A DNA stretch of 64,000 nucleotides from Leptotrichia buccalis C-1013-b (GTDB taxonomy: Bacteria; Fusobacteriota; Fusobacteriia; Fusobacteriales; Leptotrichiaceae): positions 1,488,001-1,552,000 of the forward strand of contig NC_013192.1 in the NCBI RefSeq assembly GCF_000023905.1, in the 5' to 3' direction. This document shows positions 8,329 through 16,312 of the stretch, piece by piece (position 1 is the first letter of the stretch; each line of letters starts with the position of its first letter). Below the pieces are notes generated by a model that was not told where the DNA came from, did no database searches, and saw nothing but the letters and a program-made list of their open reading frames with translations. A program made the translations under genes and the position numbers.

Positions 8329-9555
8329 TTACTCTTTTTCTTTTAAAAATTTTTCATACTGCTTTATTCTTCCGCTTTGACCTTCGTTATAATTTTTTAA
8401 TTTTGTTGAGTTTTTAACCACATCTACCCATTCTTTTATTTCTTTCAAATTTTTTTCTCTATAATAATATTTTAACAAATAATCAATTGCTCTATAATCT
8501 TTTAGCTCAGCTGCTTTTAAATACAAATCAAAAGATTCGAGTTTATAACCTTCTTCTTCCAAAATTTGTGCTAAATATATTTGTGAATCAGTGTATTCTG
8601 CATTCGCTGCTATCCTATACCATTTTTTTGCTTCATCAATATTTCTATTTCTATGCTCAATAATTCCTATAAAAACAGCAGCTTTCTTTAAACCATTTTC
8701 ATATGCTTTTTTATATTTTTCCATTCCTTTTTCTTTTTCATCCTTAAAACGATAATAAAAATCAGCTGTATACAAAATTCCTTCTTTTTTTAACTTCTCC
8801 ATTTGTAAAAAATATTTTTCTGCTGTATCATAATCTTTTTTTAAAATACTTTCCTCTCCTTTTATATACAACTCAAAGAACTCTTTATCCATTCTATCTT
8901 TTGATAAACTGTATTCCAGTAAATCATTTGCTTCATCATCAAATCTAAAAATTTCTTTTGTATTTAATATTTTATCTTGCCAGTATTTCAATTTTTCATT
9001 ATCTTTTTTCATATAATATATTTTTATTAAGTCTAACATCGAATCCGCATCTTTGCGATTTCCAGCTTCTATAAAATATTTCTCAGCCTCATTTTTTCTA
9101 TTTGTTTTATATAAAAACGTAGCAAAAGATTTATATCCTAATACATTCTCTTTATCCAATGATTTTTTGTACCATTCTTCCGCCTTTTTATAATCATTAT
9201 TATCCTCAGCAATCATACCTAAAATTGTACCTGCCTTTTTATTTCCTTTTTCAAAAGCTATCTCATACCTCTTTTTCCCTTCATTTTCATCAATATGTTC
9301 ATAATACATATCTGCAATTGAAACATAAGCAGTTTTGTCATATTTTGCCACTTTTAAAAAATACTTTTCCGCTTCTTTATAGTTTTCTCTGTTCAATTCA
9401 TAGGCAATTCTTGCCATTAATTGAGCTTTTTCAGGATTTTTCTTATTTTCCAGATAAAAATAAACATCATCAATATCTTTTATTACTACATCATTTCCTT
9501 GATTTTTACATCCTATTAACAGACAAAGTAACATCAGTAAAATATATTTATTCAT
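8329..9555 (-). CDS. TPR/Sel1-repeat lipoprotein
   Basis: A 408-residue protein with a type II signal sequence ending in the lipobox LIGC at about residue 16. Most of the rest is repeated helix pairs of the Sel1/TPR class; examples are AGTILGMIAEDNNDYKKAEE and AAVFIGIIEHRNRNIDEAKK. Such proteins are usually protein-interaction scaffolds at the cell envelope. The partner is unknown. An AAGGTGG site precedes the ATG. A second gene of the same type lies at 11436-12417, separated by decayed small genes and an IS. Confidence 0.75.
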   Translation of the reverse strand: MNKYILLMLLCLLIGCKNQGNDVVIKDIDDVYFYLENKKNPEKAQLMARIAYELNRENYKEAEKYFLKVAKYDKTAYVSIADMYYEHIDENEGKKRYEIAFEKGNKKAGTILGMIAEDNNDYKKAEEWYKKSLDKENVLGYKSFATFLYKTNRKNEAEKYFIEAGNRKDADSMLDLIKIYYMKKDNEKLKYWQDKILNTKEIFRFDDEANDLLEYSLSKDRMDKEFFELYIKGEESILKKDYDTAEKYFLQMEKLKKEGILYTADFYYRFKDEKEKGMEKYKKAYENGLKKAAVFIGIIEHRNRNIDEAKKWYRIAANAEYTDSQIYLAQILEEEGYKLESFDLYLKAAELKDYRAIDYLLKYYYREKNLKEIKEWVDVVKNSTKLKNYNEGQSGRIKQYEKFLKEKE

Positions 9556-9580
9556 TTATAATTCCACCTTTTCAAAGTTT

Positions 9581-10013
9581 TTATTCCTTTCGATTTTTAC
9601 ATTCTGTACCAAATCCCACAATCCTGCATTCATCATCAAAAAATAGCAAATATCCTTCTCAAATTTCAACTTCTAAAAAAATTTTCTTCCCTTCCTTTAA
9701 ATAAACTGTTTTTCCATCATCCCAATATTTTTCCAGCTTATCCTCAATTTCTATTTCCACATACTCATACAATTCATATTCATAATCTAGAAATAACCGA
9801 ATTCCCCTTAAATTTTAATACTGCTTCCATTCCAATTTCTTTTTCAATTTTTTCATTTTCACTAACTGTTTCTATTTTTTTCAGTTCTCCTGTTTCATAA
9901 GACAAATATATTTTTATCTCTCCGTTATTAAAAGAAAAAATCATATCCCGCTCGCTTACCATATTCTCACTTTTTCCAGTAAAATCTATCATCTTCAATT
10001 TCAAATTTTCCAT
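9581..10013 (-). pseudogene. Small protein gene disrupted by frameshift and stop
   Basis: The ATG at 10013 has a GAAGGA site and starts an open frame that stops at 9780. Shifting frame near 9795 resumes a protein-like sequence (LDYEYELYEYVEIEIEDK), which meets an in-frame TGA and then continues as EGYLLFFDDECRIVGFG to 9581. The original was probably a single protein of about 140 residues. Its first residues (MIDFTGKSEN) resemble the start of the small protein at 12905, and its tail faintly resembles the adjacent interrupted gene. The family is not recognised. Confidence 0.5.
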
Positions 10014-10175
10014 AAATCAAAATTCCTTCTGCATAATTATTCCTATTAGGGCGTGTCTGAAAACTCAAAATCAATAATATTTTTAATGATTATCAAATAA
10101 TATACCCATAATCAATGAGTTGAAACATTGCTCTCAGTCTGATACAATAAAAGAAAAGCACAGGAGGCTTCTATC

Positions 10176-10520
10176 ATGCAAAGAAGATATGAAATATCAG
10201 ATGAACAGTGGAATAAAATAAAGCATATGTTTCCCAAAGCTAAGACAGGACGTCCAGGCAAGGATTTACGCCTGATGTTCAATGCTGTGCTGTGGATTGC
10301 CTGCAGCGGAGCTCCATGGAGAGACCTTCCTGAACGTTTCGGTTCATGGAAGACGGTCTATTCCGGTTTCTGCAAATGGCGTGACGAGGGGACTCTGCTT
10401 AAAATATTTGAGCATTTAAGGGAAGATGCCGACTATGAGAACTTGAGCATTGACTCTACAGTAGTTAAAGCCCACCAGAGCAGTGCAGGAGCTAAAAAAG
10501 GGCAAAAGATTCAGAAGTGA
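10176..10520 (+). CDS. IS427-group transposase, OrfA part
   Basis: A 114-residue N-terminal half of an IS5/IS427 DDE transposase. It begins RRYEISDEQWNKIKHMFP, contains the family motif WIACSGAPWRDLPERFGSW, and carries the first catalytic Asp in SIDSTVVKAHQ. It ends just after an A6G3 run (about 10494-10502). A -1 shift there would fuse it to the second frame, the usual arrangement in this group. An AGGAGG site precedes the ATG. Confidence 0.9.
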   Translation: MQRRYEISDEQWNKIKHMFPKAKTGRPGKDLRLMFNAVLWIACSGAPWRDLPERFGSWKTVYSGFCKWRDEGTLLKIFEHLREDADYENLSIDSTVVKAHQSSAGAKKGQKIQK

Positions 10521-10942
10521 ATCAGCACATCGGGAGAAGCTCAGGGGGAAGGACAACTAAAATCCATGCAGTTGTTGATGGACTTGGAAATCCGCTGTAC
10601 ATAAAACTTACTGCAGGACAGATTCATGATAGTACGCAAGCAATTAAAATATTGTCGCAGCTAAGCATAAAAGGCAGCAACATACTGGCAGACAAGGCAT
10701 ACGGAACAAAGGAAGTTCGGGAGTACATAAGAAAACACGGGGGAGAATGTGTAATACCTCCGAAGTCAAATGCAGTAAACAAATGGGAATGCGATTACCA
10801 TATCTACAAGGAAAGACATCTTGTGGAATGTTTTTTCAATAAGCTTAAACAGTTCCGCAGAATAGGGACACGCTATGATAAGCTGGCAAGCACATTCATA
10901 AATTTTATTTATATAGGATGCATAATGATTTTAATAAAATAA
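10517..10942 (+). CDS. IS427-group transposase, OrfB part
   Basis: The C-terminal half of the transposase, 141 residues, overlapping OrfA by four bases and probably expressed as a frameshift fusion. It carries GGRTTKIHAVVDGLGNPL, the second catalytic Asp in ILADKAYGTKE, and the Glu in RHLVECFFNKLKQFRRIGTR with the downstream Arg/Lys signature. All three DDE residues are present, so the element may still be active. Confidence 0.9.
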   Translation: MNQHIGRSSGGRTTKIHAVVDGLGNPLYIKLTAGQIHDSTQAIKILSQLSIKGSNILADKAYGTKEVREYIRKHGGECVIPPKSNAVNKWECDYHIYKERHLVECFFNKLKQFRRIGTRYDKLASTFINFIYIGCIMILIK

Positions 10943-10964
10943 ATTTAAATAATCATTAAAAATA

Positions 10965-11423
10965 TCATTGATTTTGAGTTTTCAGACACGCCCTAATTAA
11001 AATTACTATATTTTCACAAATTTTTACTCCAAAATAAATATTAAATCTTTTGTCAGTAAAATAACATCCGATAATATTCTTGGAAATATCAATCTCCAAA
11101 AAATCTAATTCTTTAACTTTTATACCAGCTTCATTGTATTCTTCCCTCTTAAAATAAATATCGCCTTCTATTATATTTTCAGGAATTTCTATTTTATGTG
11201 TAAATTTAGCCATTTTCAATATATTAAGAATTTCCAGCGAATTTATTCTCCCATCTTCTCCTATTGAGAAATAAAAACTGTATAATTTTTTTTCATATGA
11301 AACACTTGAAAGTTCCTTTACCTTCCTATTTAAATTAATCTCCACATATTCATCAGAATTATTTTCAAATTTATCAATATTTTTTACAAATTCCAGTTTC
11401 TCTATTCTCATAAAATTCTCCAT
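10965..11423 (-). pseudogene. Small acidic protein gene interrupted by the IS427-group element
   Basis: A gene reading leftward from the ATG at 11423, whose native C-terminus was displaced by the IS. The last nine codons now come from the IS end. When the IS (10049-10993) and one TA copy are removed, the frame continues as NRNNYAEGILIYGKFEIEDD to a TGA at 9967, giving about 170 residues. The protein is rich in Glu, Lys and Asn, without a signal peptide. I do not recognise its family. Its native end overlaps the start of the next small gene at 10013. Confidence 0.7.
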
Positions 11424-11435
11424 TTTTTATTTCTT

Positions 11436-12417
11436 TTATGATTTAATTTTTCTTTTTTTTGTTTTCTTCAATTCTTCTAATTCGTCATTTATTTTCAGAG
11501 CTTGATTATATTTCCCCTGCTTTTCGTACAATTTGGCTAAACTCGTTAATGCAAGTTCCTTATGTGCAAGTTCTTTTGCTTTTAAAAGATTATTTTCAGC
11601 CTTGCCGTAATCTCCTTTCATTTCATAAACTTTTGCTAACAGACGTAATAATCTTGCTCTTTTTTCTTCAATCCGTTTTACATTGTCTTCTGAATGTGAA
11701 AATAAATTTTCCGATTCTTTTAATAACCATTCTTCAGCTTTGTCATAATCTTTTTTCGACATATAAAGTTCCCCTAAAAGTCTTTCTGCATTCGGATATT
11801 TTTCATTAACAAGCTCCTTGTAGAGTTTTTCAGCTTCATCAAAGTAATCGTGCCTCTGATAATAAAAAGCCAAAGCATTTTTTACCTCAATATTTTTATT
11901 TAAATTTCTTTTAAACGCTTCCACCACTTCGCTATTAATTTCTTTCCTTTCTCCATATACCCACACTCTAAACAAGGTATCTTCCCTATAATCTCCCTGA
12001 TCCATTGCCTTTATATAATATTTTCTTGCATTCATTTCATCTCTCTGATTAGCATAAATATGTCCTGCAAATGCACTTGCTTCCTTCACTCCTCTGTTCG
12101 AGCCTTTTCTTGCCCATTTCAGTGCCTCTTCATTTTCCCCTCTCGCACTATAATTTCTTGCCAGATAATAATCTGCCATCGGAATGTCCTTTTCCACACT
12201 TTTAAAATACACTACCCCAATTCGTAAATATTTTTTCTGAACTTCTAGCCCCTTTTGCAAAATTCTCTCCTTTTCCGCCATTGTCGGATTTTTCTTCATT
12301 TCAGCGATTTCCGTTTTTGCCTTTTTTAAAGCTCCTTTTTCATCCTCCGAAAAGGGAATATTCCCACTACAGCTTACTAAAAAACACACTTACCAAAATT
12401 AAAATTATCTTTTTCAT
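11436..12417 (-). pseudogene. TPR lipoprotein gene with a homopolymer frameshift in the signal peptide
   Basis: Downstream of 12389 the frame encodes about 315 residues of TPR-type helix pairs (LARNYSARGENEEALKWARK and similar). The true start is the ATG at 12417, with AAAGGA upstream, giving MKKIILILVS. The two parts are in different frames across a run of six T on the coding strand (12379-12384 as A on plus). Removing one T joins them into MKKIILILVSVFLVSCSGN, a perfect lipoprotein signal with lipobox. So the gene is either off by phase variation, a pseudogene, or carries a sequencing error. Confidence 0.7.
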
Positions 12418-12558
12418 AACTTGTCCTTTCTATATTTTTTCAATATTAACAAAATTTATATTTTAAATTTTATACAGTAATATTATACCCTATTTTTTAT
12501 TTACATTTCTTTTTTAAAATATAATTTTAACAACAAAACAAATTCTTTATTGCCATAC

Positions 12559-12584
12559 AAAAAAGACTGAAAAAATTCCAGCCT
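12559..12584 (-). terminator. Intrinsic terminator after the PH/GRAM-like protein gene
   Basis: Minus-strand GGCTG and CAGTC (one G-U pair) enclose an AT-rich loop and are followed by six T. It lies 28 bp beyond the stop at 12612. Confidence 0.6.
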
Positions 12585-12611
12585 TTAATTAAATATTTCT
12601 ATACCAATCTT

Positions 12612-12905
12612 TCATCCTATTTTACTATTAAGAAATTCTATAACCTTATTTCTTCCATTAAGTACAAATTTATGCTTAAATCCATCTTTTGTTACAATAC
12701 TTATACCATTTGGTGCTATAAGTAATGTATTTCTTTTTTGTATTTCAGCTATGTCAGAATATTTTATTTCCGTTTCGCCTCTTTGAATATTAAATACATG
12801 TGACTTAAAAATCAATTTATCTTCATAAAAATGAATTTTTCCTCCTACAGCTTCTATTCCTCTAAAATAATTAGCCATTATACTTTGTCCTGTAAAATCT
12901 TTCAT
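12612..12905 (-). CDS. PH/GRAM-like small protein
   Basis: A 97-residue protein with a strand-rich body (GGKIHFYEDKLIFKSHVFNI, then IKYSDIAEIQKRNTLLIAPN) and a C-terminal helix. This pattern of hydrophobic strands with a Tyr-Ser-Asp-Ile turn is typical of bacterial PH/GRAM-type domains; the exact Pfam family is uncertain. Its first residues MKDFTGQS resemble those of the broken gene at 10013. AAGGAG precedes the ATG. It is isolated, with its own terminator. Confidence 0.6.
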   Translation of the reverse strand: MKDFTGQSIMANYFRGIEAVGGKIHFYEDKLIFKSHVFNIQRGETEIKYSDIAEIQKRNTLLIAPNGISIVTKDGFKHKFVLNGRNKVIEFLNSKIG

Positions 12906-13340
12906 TCCATCATCTCCTTAAATTTTCTATCATTTTACATCTAATCTCTCTATAAACTATTATAACTTGCAGACACTGCTATATAATTAATAACTATTTT
13001 TATTATCTATTTAATTATAAAACATTAACACAATACTTTAGGATACATTTAAAAAATTAATTATTATTGTATAATTATAATACATTCATTAGATTAAAAT
13101 AAAATGAGAACTTCTTATTTTCAATCAAATTTAAGACTTTAGTCATTTTTTATCACTTAATTCTCAAGGTACACTCTATATAGCAATCAAATAATATTTC
13201 TCCTTTTAATTTAGAATTTACCAAATAATGACTTTCAGAATAATAATAAATTATTTTCAGATTTTTTTCCAAAATTTTATAGCATATCCAAACTCTTTTA
13301 ATATTAAACTATAAGGTTAAATAAATTTATATTTATAGAC
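12906..13340. other. Gene-free AT-rich stretch
   Basis: I see no reading frame with protein-like composition, no convincing relic of a neighbouring gene, and no long repeat here. It may contain the promoter of the small gene at 12905, but no clear -35/-10 pair stands out. Confidence 0.4.
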
Positions 13341-13370
13341 AAAAATGGACTGAAAAAAATCCAGCCCTTT
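13341..13370. terminator. Terminator after the CobW-family gene
   Basis: Plus GGACTG and CCAGCCC flank an A-rich loop. Read on the minus strand, GGGCTG-loop-CAGTCC is followed by ATTTTT, and on the plus strand by six T. It is the same terminator type as at 12559 and 18751. Confidence 0.5.
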
Positions 13371-13455
13371 TTTATCATTCATTATATTTTTTTATTTCTA
13401 TGACAGGAGTTATTAAAAAGTTCTTGTTTTATAATATTATAAAATATAAAACTTA

Positions 13456-14409
13456 TTAAATTTCCTGCTTCAACTTTTTCATCTTATCAAGATCCTGTAT
13501 TAACAGTTCCCTGTCAATCTGATTTCCTATAAAAACTGCATTATTCTCAGTACCGTTTTCCAAAATTATAATATTATAATTCGTATTCACCACATCAAAG
13601 CACATATTGCAGTTAAATCCTTTAAATACTCCTTTTGCCCTGTTTATATCCCCATAATGTCCTAAAATCATCTTATCCAGAAAAGACACGAGAATGGCGG
13701 GATTATCAGCATATGAATTTTTATAAGTAACATTCTGCATTTTATTTTTAACATCTATTAAATCTGAATTTTCTGTTTTTAGAAGTTCTCCGCTAAAAAG
13801 TGCATTCCAGTAATCCGTATTTTGATTATGATAATCATTTGTAAAAATATCAGCATTTGGATTAAACGATTTTATGTCTTCATAAATTAGCTGTAACTCT
13901 TCATCTACCATATTTTCGACTTTTGAAAGCTGTATATGTGCTGCCATTTTTATCTGGTCTATGAATATTTCATCATATTTATTTTTATACTTAAAATATG
14001 TGCCAGCATCAATTATTGTTATTGGCGGGAACATTTTTATTCTGTCATAGCCAGTATTTGTCACATTTTTTAAGATATTGCTCAAAATAGCTATTCCTGA
14101 TGGTTCGACTATTAAAAAATCAGGATTTAAAGTATTATCAATTACAAGAAGTGAAGATATAAAATCTGCCTTTGTACTGCAACAGGCACATCCGCTTGTA
14201 AGTTCCCATACGTTTAATTCTACATTTCCATTTTTCTGGTTATTTTCTTTCATCTCTTCAGTATTATTTCTCAAGATTTCACCATCAATATTTACATCTC
14301 CAAATTCATTTTCAAAAATTACATATTCCCTTTTTGTGCTTTTAACCATTTCTTTAATAAATGTAGTTTTTCCTGCTCCAAGAAAGCCAGAAATAACAAG
14401 TATTTTCAA
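13456..14409 (-). CDS. CobW/COG0523-family GTP-dependent metallochaperone
   Basis: A G3E-type GTPase of about 317 residues. Walker A is GFLGAGKTTFI, the metal-binding GCACC motif follows, and a Glu-rich Walker B region contains DFLIVEPSGIA. The C-terminal CobW_C-like domain has an extra CNMC pair and ends in VFIGNQIDRELL. Family members deliver zinc or other metals to client enzymes. The gene starts 29 bp after a Zn-dependent alcohol dehydrogenase on the same strand, so that enzyme is a plausible client (inference). I choose TTG at 14409, with AAAGG eight bases upstream; the GTG at 14418 overlaps this site. Confidence 0.85.
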   Translation of the reverse strand: MKILVISGFLGAGKTTFIKEMVKSTKREYVIFENEFGDVNIDGEILRNNTEEMKENNQKNGNVELNVWELTSGCACCSTKADFISSLLVIDNTLNPDFLIVEPSGIAILSNILKNVTNTGYDRIKMFPPITIIDAGTYFKYKNKYDEIFIDQIKMAAHIQLSKVENMVDEELQLIYEDIKSFNPNADIFTNDYHNQNTDYWNALFSGELLKTENSDLIDVKNKMQNVTYKNSYADNPAILVSFLDKMILGHYGDINRAKGVFKGFNCNMCFDVVNTNYNIIILENGTENNAVFIGNQIDRELLIQDLDKMKKLKQEI

Positions 14410-14438
14410 TTTTTTCACCTTTTTTCTTTTGGCCTTTT

Positions 14439-15527
14439 TTATTCATTTATTCTTTGTGAAGTCATATAAACTACTGGTTTTATTACTCCATCAGCTTTTG
14501 TTCTCATAAGTTCTAGTGCCTTTTCAACATTTTCAAAACCTTCAAATCTATGAGTAATTAAAAGACTTGGATCTAATTTTCCAAATTCAATCAATCTTGC
14601 CAATTTTTCAAGTCTTAATCTTCCACCTGGCATAAGCCCTCCAAAAATTTGCTTGTGTGCCATTCCAGTTCCCCATTCAACTCTAGGTATCTGTATAAAT
14701 TCTCCGCTTCCCAGATAATTTACATTTCCAATCCGTCCGCCTGGTTTTAAAATCTTTATAGCAGTAGCAAATACTCTCTGATCTCCTCCAGCAATTAACA
14801 CTCTATCTACACCTTTTCCATCTGTCAATTCCATAATTTGTTCGTCTGCAGGTGCTTTTTTAAAGTCAACAATATCTGTCGCACCATACGCTTTTGCGAT
14901 TGGTACAACTTGTTCTCTTGAATCCACAGCAATTATTCTTCCAGCTCCTTTTAATGCAGCTGCTGCAACTCCCATAAGTCCTACAGGTCCCAATCCAAAT
15001 ACTGCAACAACATCACCAAATTGAATATCAGCAAGTTCTGCACTATGAAATCCAGTAGGTACCATATCACTTAACATACATGCTGTTCCGTAATCCATAC
15101 CTTTTGGAATTAATGCTAAATTACCATCTGCATCATTAACGTGAAAATATTCGCCAAAAACACCATCTTTGACATTTGAAAATTTCCATCCAGCAAGCAT
15201 TCCTCCACCATGCATTGAATATCCTGCCTGAGCCTCTACCGAATTCCAATCTGGAGTTATCGCTGCAACTAATATTCTATCTCCAACTTTAAAATCTTTA
15301 ACTAATTCCCCAACTTCAACTATTTCTCCACAAGCTTCATGCCCTAAGACCATATCATGTCTTTCTCCAACTCCACCTTCATAAACAGTATGTATATCTG
15401 AAGTGCATGGTGCAAGTGCAAGTGGTTTTATAATTGCATCTGTCGGCCCACATTTAGGTCTATCTTTTGTAATCCAACCAACTTCTCCGATTCTTTTCAT
15501 TACAAACGCTTTCATTTTTTCTTCCAT
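14439..15527 (-). CDS. Zinc-dependent secondary alcohol dehydrogenase
   Basis: A medium-chain dehydrogenase of 362 residues, closest in pattern to the Clostridium beijerinckii/Thermoanaerobacter secondary alcohol dehydrogenases. The catalytic zinc ligands are visible: Cys41 (LAPCTSD), His63-Glu64 (LGHEACG) and the Asp in MLSDMVPTGFHSAELADI. Rossmann glycines are in VFGLGPVGLMG. The residues after the second strand read AVDSREQ, where the NADP-dependent enzymes have Gly-Ser-Arg. The Asp there suggests NAD(H) may be used instead (inference). AGGAGG precedes the ATG. The CobW-family gene follows immediately. Confidence 0.9.
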   Translation of the reverse strand: MEEKMKAFVMKRIGEVGWITKDRPKCGPTDAIIKPLALAPCTSDIHTVYEGGVGERHDMVLGHEACGEIVEVGELVKDFKVGDRILVAAITPDWNSVEAQAGYSMHGGGMLAGWKFSNVKDGVFGEYFHVNDADGNLALIPKGMDYGTACMLSDMVPTGFHSAELADIQFGDVVAVFGLGPVGLMGVAAAALKGAGRIIAVDSREQVVPIAKAYGATDIVDFKKAPADEQIMELTDGKGVDRVLIAGGDQRVFATAIKILKPGGRIGNVNYLGSGEFIQIPRVEWGTGMAHKQIFGGLMPGGRLRLEKLARLIEFGKLDPSLLITHRFEGFENVEKALELMRTKADGVIKPVVYMTSQRINE

Positions 15528-15698
15528 TTTGGAAACCTCCTAGATTAACAATTGCATAATTTTTTCTTAATATGAGTATAACCCATAAATTTTAAAAATG
15601 CAAATTTTATTATTTAAAACTTTTTATTTTTTTTCTATTATTTAAAAATTTACTTAAATATGTTATACTAAAAAATAAATCAAAAAAAAGGATTAACT

Positions 15699-15992
15699 AT
15701 GTTTTTAATAATTATTCTAATAATTTTATATGTTATACTCAGTAACATGAACAAATAAAATTCTAATATCTCAAAATTTAATAGAGAACTTAAAAATCTT
15801 AATGAGAAAAAGCGAGAATGAGAAGAACTAAAAGATAGAATGAGAGATTTAAGAAAAGAAATTCGTAAAATTAATGAAGAAATAGGAAAAGAAGAACTGA
15901 ATACAAAAAATCCTTATTTTCAATATTTGTACAAAAGATTCGCAAATTTGCAAATAGAATTGGATGATTATGAGTTTGAGCTAAAAAAATAG
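15699..15992 (+). pseudogene. Small membrane-anchored coiled-coil protein, two nonsense codons
   Basis: A 98-codon frame starts at ATG 15699 with a hydrophobic helix (MFLIIILIILYVILSNMNK). A Lys/Glu-rich coiled coil follows (for example RMRDLRKEIRKINEEIGK), ending at TAG 15992. Two in-frame stops (TAA at codon 20 and TGA about 22 codons later) interrupt it, but no frameshift is needed. Composition is clearly protein-like, so I call it a recently inactivated gene. Function unknown. Confidence 0.5.
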
Positions 15993-16312
15993 GCTTACAG
16001 GCAAAAAGATAAAAATTAAATAATTCGTTATCTCTATTGGCTCAATCACTCCATACACACCATAAAATGTTATGTCTTTTAAAGGTCTAGTCACCTCAAT
16101 TTCTCCAACCCTCTCGCAATATTAATTAACCCTTTATTTTTTTAGTTGCATCAAAATTTTCCGTACGATAACAGGATTTGTATTTATACTTTCAGCAAGA
16201 AAATCACTTGTAATTTTGTGACTTTTGTTGTGTCAGTAATCGTTTTGAAAGTTAAAACAGTTGTAAATACGGCAAAAAAATACGCCAGATTTATAACGTA
16301 TTTTAATATTTA
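15990..16312 (-). pseudogene. Rrf2-family transcription regulator, decayed
   Basis: The minus strand encodes, in pieces, a recognisable Rrf2-family regulator. SDFLAESINTNPVIVRKILM is the wing/recognition-helix region, followed after a stop by GLINIARG, then in another frame by IEVTRPLKDITFYGVYGVIE. Several frameshifts and stops separate the pieces, and the N-terminal helix is not recoverable. Rrf2 proteins (IscR, NsrR, CymR relatives) sense Fe-S clusters, nitric oxide or thiol metabolites. Which gene this one controlled is unknown. Confidence 0.6.

Larger units (their letters stand above)
10049..10993 (+). mobile_element. IS5-family (IS427 group) insertion sequence, 945 bp
   Basis: The ends are long inverted repeats: GGGCGTGTCTGAAAACTCAA and onward at the left is matched by its reverse complement at the right over about 43 bp, with one mismatch. 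The element is flanked by a TA duplication (10047-10048 and 10994-10995), as expected for IS427. It carries two overlapping transposase frames. Removing the element plus one TA restores a continuous reading frame in the interrupted host gene, which shows a precise and probably recent insertion. Confidence 0.9.

Noticed and set aside
9159-9704. Plus-strand open frame of 181 codons
   Set aside because: Antisense to the TPR lipoprotein gene and its upstream region; rich in His, Phe and Leu as expected for a reverse-strand artefact.
10494-10520. IS427-type transposase regarded as a pseudogene because of its two frames
   Set aside because: Two overlapping frames joined at an A-rich slippery run are normal for this IS group, and all catalytic residues are intact.
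14078-14509. Plus-strand open frame of 143 codons
   Set aside because: Antisense to the CobW-family GTPase, whose Walker and GCACC motifs leave no doubt about the coding strand.
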